Of a stretch of 22,087 nt of DNA, positions 12,425-18,406 are shown one piece after another. The position numbers and the translations under genes were made by a program. The DNA comes from a virus, in IMG/VR virus record IMGVR_UViG_3300020430_000991, positions 1 through 22,087 of that record. One strand, written 5' to 3'. Under the pieces are notes generated by a model. The model saw nothing but the letters and a program-made list of their open reading frames with translations, did not search any database and had not been told where the DNA came from. Each line of letters begins with the position of its first letter. Positions within the stretch are counted from its first letter, which is position 1.

Positions 12425-13327
12425 ATGCAAGTTGAAGAAAAAAAATATTATTATTCCGAGATATTTCACAGTATACAGGGTGAAGGAGAATACACAGGCG
12501 TTCCAACAGCATGGATAAGATTCTTTCTATGTAATTTGCAGTGTAATGGATTTGGACAAATAGATCCAACGGATCCTAGCACATATGAATTGCCCTTTGA
12601 AAACTTTGATGTGTCCAGTGTAAAGAAAGTAGAAGACTTGCCTGTATGGGATAAAGGTTGTGATTCTAGTTACACGTGGGCCAAGAAGTTTAAAGGATTA
12701 ATGGGACACGAAACTCCTTCTGTGTTAGCAGACAAAATAGTAGATGCTATAAAGACTGACTCTAATCCAGATGGATTATTTTTACATCCTGGTTCGAAAC
12801 AGTATCAACATCTATGTTTTACAGGTGGCGAACCTTTAATGGCAACTGGACAATTGGCTAGTATGGGAATATACAATGCACTCAAAAAAAAAAATAATTT
12901 GCCTAAGTCTATGACATTTGAAACAAATGGCACACAAAAATTAAGAGAACCATTCAAACAATGGATCAAAGATATTCCAGAAGAGATATTCTTTAGTGTA
13001 AGTCCAAAATTATTTACTGTGTCAGGTGAAAAACCTGAAAAAGCAATTAAGCCTGAAAATGTTGCTGAATACACAGAATGTTCTGATAGAGGACAACTAA
13101 AATTTGTTGTTGGTGCCAAAGATAAAGAATGGGATGAAATGGAAATGACAGTTGAAAAATTTAGGAATGCTGGTGTGCAATGGCCCGTTTGGATAATGCC
13201 CACAGGTGCCAGAGAAGAAGAACAAGTGGCAACTGCTGGTCAGGTGGCTGAAAGAGCATTCAAAAAAGGATATAATGTGGCGGCAAGAGTTCATGTTTAT
13301 CTATTTGGTAATGCAATCGGAACATAA
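12425..13327 (+). CDS. queE: 7-carboxy-7-deazaguanine synthase (QueE), radical SAM, with insertion in the cysteine motif
   Basis: A 300-residue radical SAM enzyme that converts 6-carboxytetrahydropterin to 7-carboxy-7-deazaguanine. The QueE N-terminus YYSEIFHSIQGEGEYTGVP is clear. CNLQC (C36, C40) corresponds to the first two cluster cysteines. The third appears only at C79 in GCDSSYTW, where ordinary QueE has CxxCDTxYTW directly. The motif is thus CX3CX38C. Later landmarks are FTGGEPL (132-138), FETNGT (165-170), a SVSPK strand (about 190) and QLKFVV. A TTG start at 12407 was rejected in favour of the ATG at 12425, because it lies inside the microprotein frame and lacks a ribosome site. The inserted segment makes the protein about 80 residues longer than minimal QueE. 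Confidence 0.85.
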   Translation: MQVEEKKYYYSEIFHSIQGEGEYTGVPTAWIRFFLCNLQCNGFGQIDPTDPSTYELPFENFDVSSVKKVEDLPVWDKGCDSSYTWAKKFKGLMGHETPSVLADKIVDAIKTDSNPDGLFLHPGSKQYQHLCFTGGEPLMATGQLASMGIYNALKKKNNLPKSMTFETNGTQKLREPFKQWIKDIPEEIFFSVSPKLFTVSGEKPEKAIKPENVAEYTECSDRGQLKFVVGAKDKEWDEMEMTVEKFRNAGVQWPVWIMPTGAREEEQVATAGQVAERAFKKGYNVAARVHVYLFGNAIGT

Positions 13328-13330
13328 CGG

Positions 13331-13359
13331 TAGACTAATTGAAAAAAATAAGGTATAAT
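13331..13359 (+). promoter_or_regulatory. Probable sigma70-type promoter after queE
   Basis: TATAAT at 13354-13359 is perfect; 17 bases upstream lies TAGACT (13331-13336), a 4/6 match to the -35. The 52-base gap between queE and the next gene also holds a strong CGGAGG ribosome site (13367-13372), giving a leader of about 14 bases. Confidence 0.55.
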
Positions 13360-13379
13360 AATAGTTCGGAGGTAAAGAA

Positions 13380-13760
13380 ATGGATATAATCAAAAAAGTC
13401 AAAGATGCTTTGGTCAAAAAGAAAGATGTAAAATCTGAAACAAAAGATCCTAAAATGGAAGCACTTATGGCGGAAAAAGCAAAAGCAACAAAAGAAAACA
13501 AGCCTTGGGTCGCAGTGTTGAACACGCACATTAATAAAGACAATATTAAAAATGGTTTCTTTGAACTTGATTGGAACAATGAATTTATTGAACAATTAGT
13601 TGATGCAGGTTATAAAGGTGAAAGCAATGAACAGATAGTTGATGCTTGGTTTAAAACTATTGCTAGAAATATACTTGCAGAGCAAGGTCAAGATCCAAAC
13701 AGAGGTGCAGGATATATTAACACAAAAAATTTAAGTGACGATAAGTCAGAAATTAGTTAA
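13380..13760 (+). CDS. Conserved-type phage hypothetical protein (126 aa)
   Basis: A 126-residue protein in two parts. A highly charged Lys/Glu-rich N-terminal helix (about 1-38, starting MDIIKKVKDALVKKK) is followed by a compact domain with KPWVAVLNTHINKDNIKNGF (about 41-60) and ELDWNNEFIEQLVDAGYKG (about 61-79), then a helix containing Trp and Arg. The second part is the kind of segment I recall from many T4-like cyanophage hypothetical proteins, but I cannot verify it. CGGAGG precedes the ATG by seven bases and a promoter lies directly upstream, so this gene starts a new operon. No enzymatic motif is seen. Confidence 0.75.
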   Translation: MDIIKKVKDALVKKKDVKSETKDPKMEALMAEKAKATKENKPWVAVLNTHINKDNIKNGFFELDWNNEFIEQLVDAGYKGESNEQIVDAWFKTIARNILAEQGQDPNRGAGYINTKNLSDDKSEIS

Positions 13761-13769
13761 GGAGAAACA

Positions 13770-14021
13770 ATGTCAAAAGATGATATAGAAAAACAATCAG
13801 AGCATGGTAGAGATTCTCATGATCATGATTTAACTTATGAAAACGAACACAGCACTGATTTGAGTCCTATGGTTAGAATATCTATTAGAGAATATGATGC
13901 ATTGAGAGACGAGGCTAAAGACGCTGGCAAATATATCACTGATCCTAGCCTGATTAGTATAATAGATAAAATCGAGGAATTAACAAGAGCATTAAGAAAG
14001 CATATTGTTAGAAAATATTAA
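13770..14021 (+). CDS. Small His/Asp-rich protein with C-terminal helix (83 aa)
   Basis: An 83-residue protein. The first 30 residues are very polar and rich in His, Asp and Glu (for example SHDHDLTYENEH) and look disordered or metal-binding. The rest forms helices, including SIREYDALRDEAKDA and IIDKIEELTRALRKHI, with a basic end. AAGGAG lies about seven bases before the ATG. It follows the preceding gene by nine bases and is probably in the same operon. I do not recognise a family; the helical half could be a coiled-coil dimer. Confidence 0.65.
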   Translation: MSKDDIEKQSEHGRDSHDHDLTYENEHSTDLSPMVRISIREYDALRDEAKDAGKYITDPSLISIIDKIEELTRALRKHIVRKY

Positions 14022-14022
14022 T

Positions 14023-14682
14023 ATGTTACAAATCCACAAAAGTATGCATCCATTGACTGAGTTCGCTCCTGTATGGAATTTTCCATTATGGTTTGATCAA
14101 TTTGGAAACAAAGAAGAACTTGGTATAATGAGGCAGTGGATAATAGATAATGAAAAAAGTATTATTGATTCCAACAAACACAAATCAAAAGATGATGGCG
14201 GTACTGGTTTGGGTCAAAATAGTCTTACTGCACAATACAATAGTTTTAATTTATTTAAATTAACGCAAGACGTGAATGTGTTTAAAAATATGTTCAATTG
14301 GTTACAAGAGTCATATACAAATTTTATGAATGAATATAAAACACAACCAAGGAAGTGTATAATGTTTTGTTGGGCAAACATAGTTAGAAAAGGACAACCT
14401 ATTACTATACACAATCACGGTGCAAAACATTTTTCGTATTTGAGTGGCAATTTGCATTTTGAGGACTATGCAACACAGACTGTATATCATAATCCTGTAA
14501 ATCCAAGAATGGTATATGAAACAAAGAATGTTGCTGGAGGACTTACATTATTTCCAAGTTACATATTTCATCAAGCAGATGAACACAAAGTAGACAATGT
14601 GAGAGTCAGCATGGCTTTTGACTTATTTGATACAAATTTTTATGAAGGGGATCGCACAAACGCAGTGGAGTTTAACGCATGA
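14023..14682 (+). CDS. Putative 2OG-Fe(II) oxygenase (2OG-FeII_Oxy_5-like)
   Basis: A 219-residue protein with the jelly-roll oxygenase pattern seen in many marine T4-like phages. The motif ITIHNHGAKHFSYLSGNLHFED (about 127-148) gives the H-x-H pair H130/H132, which may bind iron, and the SG turn of the family. GGLTLFPSYIFHQ (172-184) holds the distal H183, and VRVSMAFDL (193-201) provides R194 for 2-oxoglutarate. W118 lies in the FCWANIV strand before the motif. The ATG at 14023 follows the previous stop closely and has only a weak ribosome site; a TTG at 14005 was rejected. Substrates of this phage family are mostly unknown; DNA, protein or small molecules are possible. Confidence 0.75.
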   Translation: MLQIHKSMHPLTEFAPVWNFPLWFDQFGNKEELGIMRQWIIDNEKSIIDSNKHKSKDDGGTGLGQNSLTAQYNSFNLFKLTQDVNVFKNMFNWLQESYTNFMNEYKTQPRKCIMFCWANIVRKGQPITIHNHGAKHFSYLSGNLHFEDYATQTVYHNPVNPRMVYETKNVAGGLTLFPSYIFHQADEHKVDNVRVSMAFDLFDTNFYEGDRTNAVEFNA

Positions 14683-15665
14683 CATATATTCTAGTAGATA
14701 CTGCTAATACATTTTTTAGAGCAAGGCACGTCATTCGTGGAGATCTAAATGAAAAAATTGGAATGGCTTTACATATAACTTTTAATTCAATACGTAAGGT
14801 ATGGAGAGATTTTGACGGTAGTCATGTTGTATTTTGTTTAGAAGGTAGAAGTTGGCGTAAGGATCATTATGCACCTTACAAAAGAAATAGAGCAGATGCA
14901 AGAGCAGTAAGAACAGAAACTGAGGTGGAAGAGGACGAAGTATTCTGGGAAACATTTGATAGTTTTAGAGACTTTATTGATCAAAAAACTAATTGCACGG
15001 TATTGAGACATGAACAATTAGAAGCAGATGATTTAATTGCTGGTTGGATAAAAGCACATCCTAATGATAATCATGTGATAGTTTCTACTGATGGAGACTT
15101 TGCACAATTAATTGCACCTAATGTAAAACAATTTAATGGCATTCAGGACGTTACAACTACACATGAAGGTTACTTTGATGACAAAGGAAAACGTGTTATA
15201 GATAAGAAAACAAAAGAAGAAAAGCCTGCTCCTAATCCGCAGTGGTTATTATTTGAAAAATGCATGAGAGGTGACAGTTCAGACAATGTGTTTTCTGCAT
15301 ATCCTGGAGTAAGAACAAAAGGTACAAAAAAGAAAGTTGGTTTACAAGAAGCCTTTGCAGATAGAGAAACAAAGGGATATAATTGGAATAATTTGATGTT
15401 GCAAAGATGGGTAGATCATGAAGGCAATGAACACAGAGTATTAGATGATTACAATAGAAATGTACAACTATGTGATTTGTCTGCACAACCTGATAATATA
15501 AAACAAATTATTAATGACACAGTTTCTAGTGCGTCTAAAAAAGAAATAGAACAAGTAGGTTTAAAATTAATTAAATTTTGTGCAAAATGGGATATGCAAA
15601 GAATTGCTGATTCACCTGAATCATATGCAGAGCCTTTGAATGCACGATACAAAAAAGGAGAATAA
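14679..15665 (+). CDS. rnh: T4 RNase H-type 5'-3' nuclease (FEN/PIN family)
   Basis: A 328-residue flap/5' nuclease of the T4 RNase H family, which removes RNA primers from lagging-strand fragments. The acidic metal-binding residues are placed as in FEN enzymes: D7 (YILVDTANTF), E115 and D117/D118 (EADDLIAGW), D138 and D140 (STDGDFAQLI), D199 and D202 (CMRGDSSDNV). After these, SAYPGVRTKGTKKK forms the helix-three-turn region that binds duplex DNA. The length is close to T4 RNase H (305). It overlaps the oxygenase gene by ATGA. With the polymerase and clamp elsewhere in the window it completes part of a T4-type lagging-strand system. Confidence 0.88.
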   Translation: MTYILVDTANTFFRARHVIRGDLNEKIGMALHITFNSIRKVWRDFDGSHVVFCLEGRSWRKDHYAPYKRNRADARAVRTETEVEEDEVFWETFDSFRDFIDQKTNCTVLRHEQLEADDLIAGWIKAHPNDNHVIVSTDGDFAQLIAPNVKQFNGIQDVTTTHEGYFDDKGKRVIDKKTKEEKPAPNPQWLLFEKCMRGDSSDNVFSAYPGVRTKGTKKKVGLQEAFADRETKGYNWNNLMLQRWVDHEGNEHRVLDDYNRNVQLCDLSAQPDNIKQIINDTVSSASKKEIEQVGLKLIKFCAKWDMQRIADSPESYAEPLNARYKKGE

Positions 15666-15666
15666 A

Positions 15667-16167
15667 ATGGTTACAAAGTATTTTGCTAAACCAATATTAG
15701 ATGGTCGTTTTTGGATTTTAGAAGAAGACGGCAGAAAACTTGGAACTATATGTAAACAAGAAGACAGGAGATATATGTTTAGTTGTGACACAGGCACAAT
15801 GATATTCGACAATCAAAGACAACTACAACAAAAATTTAATGGCAGTTGGATGTGGGGCTCTACATTGGAGCAAACTGTTGATACTACAAAAATTGTTAAA
15901 GAAGTCAATGTTTATGATTATCCAAGTAAGTTTAAAGCATTTAATCAAATTTTTGACGTACAAAAGAAACTACCTTTGTTTACTAAAAGTAAAAAATCTA
16001 AAAGTTTGTATTGTGCAGGTTATTACATTATTAAATTTGAAAAAGGCTGGGTTAGAAGTTTTTGTCCTAAAATGCTTACATTGGATAGATACCCATTCAA
16101 AGGTCCTTTTAGAACACAGTTAGAGATGAAACAGGAGTTAGCCAATGCAAACAAAAATGCCCATTAA
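15667..16167 (+). CDS. Conserved-type phage hypothetical protein (166 aa)
   Basis: A basic 166-residue protein. An N-terminal beta-rich part (KYFAKPILDGRFWILEEDG, then KLGTICKQ) leads into a region with NGSWMWGSTL and a Lys-rich linker. The C-terminal part has AGYYIIKFEKGWVRSFCPK followed by TLDRYPFKGPF. It looks like one compact beta-rich domain. AAGGAG lies six bases before the ATG at 15667, directly after the RNase H stop; a longer start at 15640 inside RNase H has no site. I recall proteins of this type in T4-like cyanophages, always unannotated. Location after RNase H hints at replication but is weak evidence. Confidence 0.7.
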   Translation: MVTKYFAKPILDGRFWILEEDGRKLGTICKQEDRRYMFSCDTGTMIFDNQRQLQQKFNGSWMWGSTLEQTVDTTKIVKEVNVYDYPSKFKAFNQIFDVQKKLPLFTKSKKSKSLYCAGYYIIKFEKGWVRSFCPKMLTLDRYPFKGPFRTQLEMKQELANANKNAH

Positions 16168-16378
16168 TACAGCATCCATAGAAAGACTGCTCCAGCAGAT
16201 TAAAAATGCTGATCAGTCACAGCAAAAACAGGTCACCTTGGATATTGCAAGTGCTAAAGAGGTCTCCTATGCACTTGGCACATTGCTGGCAAGACTGGCT
16301 GGGGACTATGAGTCAATAATCGCAAAAGGTGATTCAGACCAACAAATAGAAGTGAAAGTGGACGGCGGAAGTCTGTAA
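16145..16378 (+). CDS. Small conserved-type phage protein (77 aa)
   Basis: A 77-residue protein whose central part, NTASIERLLQQIKNA followed by TLDIASAKEVSYALGTLLARL, predicts two helices joined by a strand. AGGAG at 16133-16137 precedes the ATG at 16145 by seven bases; the ATG at 16157 is a less well supported alternative. It overlaps the previous gene by 23 bases. The C-terminus, EVKVDGGSL, is polar. I recall similar small proteins in cyanophages but no function. Confidence 0.7.
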   Translation: MQTKMPINTASIERLLQQIKNADQSQQKQVTLDIASAKEVSYALGTLLARLAGDYESIIAKGDSDQQIEVKVDGGSL

Positions 16379-16412
16379 TCCATTAACTACTAATAATATA
16401 CATCAAAAATTG

Positions 16413-16419
16413 CTAAATA
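16413..16419 (+). promoter_or_regulatory. T4-late-type promoter motif (CTAAATA)
   Basis: CTAAATA lies in the 50-base AT-rich gap between two genes, ten bases before the ATG at 16429. It resembles the T4 late -10 core TATAAATA and the shorter form reported for T4-like marine phages. There is no Shine-Dalgarno between it and the ATG. No good -35 is present, as expected for a late promoter. The rest of the gap holds only AT-rich sequence. Confidence 0.4.
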
Positions 16420-16428
16420 TAGTATATT

Positions 16429-16719
16429 ATGAGTAGACCTAAACCCACGATACTATTAGAAAACGTCAATAAAAGCGACTACAAATCTGAGCAAGTTTTG
16501 GCGGCGGAAGCCATCTGGGCAGTTTTCTATAAAAAGAAACCCTTCAATTTGAAGTCATCTAATTTATTGAACAATTATCCAGGACCAAAATATAAAAAAG
16601 TCTCATTTTCAAATCCTGGACACGCATTCAATCTAGCGAAAAAATTGAACACTATGTTCAACACTGAAGAATTCACGGTGGTCAAATTGACCCAGGGTGA
16701 AACTGTCAGTGAAAAATGA
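16429..16719 (+). CDS. Conserved-type phage hypothetical protein (96 aa)
   Basis: A basic 96-residue protein. It begins MSRPKPTILLENVN, then has a region with QVLAAEAIWAVFYKKKPFNL and a conserved-looking YPGPKYKKVSFSNPGHAFNLA segment, followed by a Lys/Thr-rich end. The pattern is one alpha/beta domain. From memory it matches a protein widespread in T4-like cyanophages, so it is probably a real core-type gene, but its function is unknown to me. Only weak ribosome-site similarity precedes the ATG, so initiation may be leaderless from the late motif just upstream. Confidence 0.7.
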   Translation: MSRPKPTILLENVNKSDYKSEQVLAAEAIWAVFYKKKPFNLKSSNLLNNYPGPKYKKVSFSNPGHAFNLAKKLNTMFNTEEFTVVKLTQGETVSEK

Positions 16720-17099
16720 TATCCAAAGAAGCCTACACTAAAATATTCTTAAAACAAGCAAATATTTCTATTGGCGAAAATACAATGAAAGAGTATATGC
16801 CTGTTTGGTGGAAAAATACAAGACGTTCAGGCGGACTAAGATTAACGGAAGCAGGTTTTGAATTTATTACAGAAAAATTAGAAATAAAAGTTTACGAAGT
16901 TCCATTTCCTATGGAATTCAAACTTACCACACAGGTTATAATATTTTTAGACAAGTATATTAATTGTCCATACTTTCTTGCAGAAGATGGAATTATTGTT
17001 GCAAATGAAAGAAAAGCAATGGAATTAATGTTATTTTCTGGAGATATTAGAAAATACGGTCTTAATAAAGCCATTTCTAGGCTAGAATCAGCAGAATAG
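16716..17099 (+). CDS. Hypothetical protein with predicted DNA- or protein-binding helices (127 aa)
   Basis: A 127-residue protein. An N-terminal helical part contains KIFLKQANISIGENTMKEY. The middle has WWKNTRRSGGLRLTEAGFEF, which resembles the start of a small winged or helix-turn-helix domain (LTEAGF), then a strand-rich part with FKLTTQVIIFLDKY. The last segment is helical with many charged residues. It overlaps the previous gene by ATGA. A winged-helix reading is only a guess, since no confident recognition helix can be marked. Confidence 0.65.
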   Translation: MISKEAYTKIFLKQANISIGENTMKEYMPVWWKNTRRSGGLRLTEAGFEFITEKLEIKVYEVPFPMEFKLTTQVIIFLDKYINCPYFLAEDGIIVANERKAMELMLFSGDIRKYGLNKAISRLESAE

Positions 17100-17121
17100 T
17101 TATCCACAGGGTAAATTACCC
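17100..17121 (+). promoter_or_regulatory. Perfect DnaA-box sequence and adjacent 13-bp palindrome
   Basis: TTATCCACA at 17100-17108 is identical to the strong E. coli DnaA box. It abuts GGGTAAATTACCC (17109-17121), a perfect palindrome around one central base that could be an operator. Both lie at the start of the longest intergenic region of the window (17100-17222). Confidence 0.5.
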
Positions 17122-17130
17122 GCATAAACC

Positions 17131-17167
17131 TTGACTTTTTTAATGCATATTTCAGGTTGACTTTTTT
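17131..17167 (+). repeat. Direct repeat TTGACTTTTTT, two copies 26 bp apart
   Basis: TTGACTTTTTT occurs at 17131-17141 and 17157-17167. The second copy is also the -35 of a promoter; the first has no matching -10 at the right distance. The spacing (26) is not an exact number of helical turns. Confidence 0.7.
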
Positions 17168-17185
17168 GGTACTTGAATATATTAT
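17157..17185 (+). promoter_or_regulatory. Promoter for the MoxR-type ATPase gene
   Basis: TTGACT (17157-17162, 5/6) and TATTAT (17180-17185, 5/6) are separated by 17 bases in an AT-rich setting. The start would be near 17192, leaving a leader of about 30 bases with AGGAG (17209-17213) nine bases before the ATG at 17223. Confidence 0.65.
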
Positions 17186-17222
17186 TAAACTATACAACAA
17201 GTTAATATAGGAGTACAAACAA

Positions 17223-18323
17223 ATGCCAAAAGCACAAGAAACATTAGGTACTAGACAAGTTAGCCCAAACAAGGCAAAGGCTAGTATCCTACACGCACTT
17301 AAGATTAAGAGACCAATATTTTTATGGGGAGGCCCTGGTATTGGTAAATCAGAAATTATACACCAAATTGGAGATAACATGGATGCTCATGTTATTGATA
17401 TAAGGTTAAGTTTATGGGAACCAACAGATATTAAAGGTATTCCATATTTCAATTCTAAAGAGAACACTATGGATTGGGCTCAACCTTCAGAACTTCCAGA
17501 TCAGAAACTTGCGAAGAAACATAAATGTATTATTTTATTTTTAGATGAAATGAATTCCGCGGCACCTAGTGTACAGGCGGCGGCATATCAATTAATTCTA
17601 AATAGAAAAGTTGGTACATACAGCCTACCTGACAATGTTGTTATAATTGCGGCAGGTAACAGAGAGGCAGATAAAGGTGTTACTTATAGAATGCCTGCTC
17701 CGTTGGCAAATAGATTCATTCACTTGGAGATGAAAGTTGAATTTGATGACTGGTTTGAATGGGCAGTCGACAAAAGCATCCATAAAGATGTTTTAGGATA
17801 TTTGACTTTCAGTAAAAAGGACCTATATGACTTTGATCCAAAGTCGCCAAGTCGTTCTTTTGCAACTCCGAGATCCTGGTCATTTGTTAGTCAATTACTA
17901 GCAGATGAATTGGACGAAAGCACAACTACTGACATGGTTAGTGGTGCAGTGGGCGAGGGACTTGCAGTTAAGTTCATGGCTCATAGAAAAGTGGCAAGTA
18001 AGTTGCCTAACCCATCTGAGATTTTAGATGGTAAAATTGATACTTTGAAATCTAAGGAAATTAGTGCTATGTACTCACTTACGGTTTCATTGTGTTATGA
18101 ACTCAAAGATGCTTGTGATAAAAAAGATAAGAAATTTGACGACAAGGTCAATAAGTTTCTTAGATTTATGATGGACAACTTTGATACCGAACTTGTTGTA
18201 ATGGGTATTAAACTTGCTCTAACGCAGTATCAATTACCTATTGATCCTGATAAGGTCAAGTGTTTTGATGAGTTCCACGAAAAGTATGGCAAATATGTCA
18301 CTGCCGCTCAATCAATCAAATAA
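17223..18323 (+). CDS. MoxR-type AAA+ ATPase
   Basis: A 366-residue AAA+ ATPase. Walker A is GGPGIGKS (36-43), Walker B is IILFLDEMN (103-111), sensor 1 is AAGNREAD (N146), and an arginine-finger region is APLANRF (159-165, R164). ATPRSW and a helical C-terminal part follow, as in MoxR/RavA proteins. MoxR ATPases work with VWA-domain partners as chaperone-like machines that assemble or activate other complexes; the next gene encodes such a partner. The gene has its own promoter and a hairpin at its 3' end, so it is a separate transcription unit. Length and order match MoxR proteins. The client is unknown. Confidence 0.88.
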   Translation: MPKAQETLGTRQVSPNKAKASILHALKIKRPIFLWGGPGIGKSEIIHQIGDNMDAHVIDIRLSLWEPTDIKGIPYFNSKENTMDWAQPSELPDQKLAKKHKCIILFLDEMNSAAPSVQAAAYQLILNRKVGTYSLPDNVVIIAAGNREADKGVTYRMPAPLANRFIHLEMKVEFDDWFEWAVDKSIHKDVLGYLTFSKKDLYDFDPKSPSRSFATPRSWSFVSQLLADELDESTTTDMVSGAVGEGLAVKFMAHRKVASKLPNPSEILDGKIDTLKSKEISAMYSLTVSLCYELKDACDKKDKKFDDKVNKFLRFMMDNFDTELVVMGIKLALTQYQLPIDPDKVKCFDEFHEKYGKYVTAAQSIK

Positions 18324-18360
18324 AAGTGCTGACAATAGGGCACTTTTATCGGTGCCCTAT
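18321..18360 (+). terminator. Two overlapping, mutually exclusive hairpins after the ATPase gene
   Basis: TAAAAGTGC (18321-18329) pairs with GCACTTTTA (18340-18348), and ATAGGGCAC (18335-18343) pairs with GTGCCCTAT (18352-18360); both are perfect 9-bp stems sharing 18340-18343. The first contains the stop codon and ends in a T-rich arm, so it may be a weak terminator; the second would prevent it forming. Confidence 0.55.
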
Positions 18361-18372
18361 ACCAAAAACAGG

Positions 18373-18401
18373 TTGACTATAATACCAAAAAATTGTATAA
18401 T
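18373..18401 (+). promoter_or_regulatory. Sigma70-type promoter for the VWA-metallopeptidase gene
   Basis: TTGACT (18373-18378) and TATAAT (18396-18401) are separated by 17 bases, 5/6 and 6/6 matches. A second TATAAT follows at 18401-18406. The start would fall on or just after the ATG at 18407, so initiation may be leaderless or use the ATG at 18410 or 18419. Confidence 0.75.
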
Positions 18402-18406
18402 ATAAT

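Noticed and set aside
12805-13203. 132-codon minus-strand frame opposite queE
   Set aside because: Opposite a clear enzyme gene, no ribosome site and no protein-like motif; every supported gene is on the + strand.
15839-16123. 94-codon + strand frame inside the 166-residue protein gene
   Set aside because: It lies wholly within another well-supported gene in a different frame and lacks a ribosome site; a shadow.
17131-17136. First TTGACT as a second -35
   Set aside because: No acceptable -10 at 16-18 bases; kept only as a direct repeat.
16892-17380. 162-codon minus-strand frame crossing the 17100-17222 intergenic region
   Set aside because: It runs opposite two + strand genes and through a promoter region, without a ribosome site or domain.
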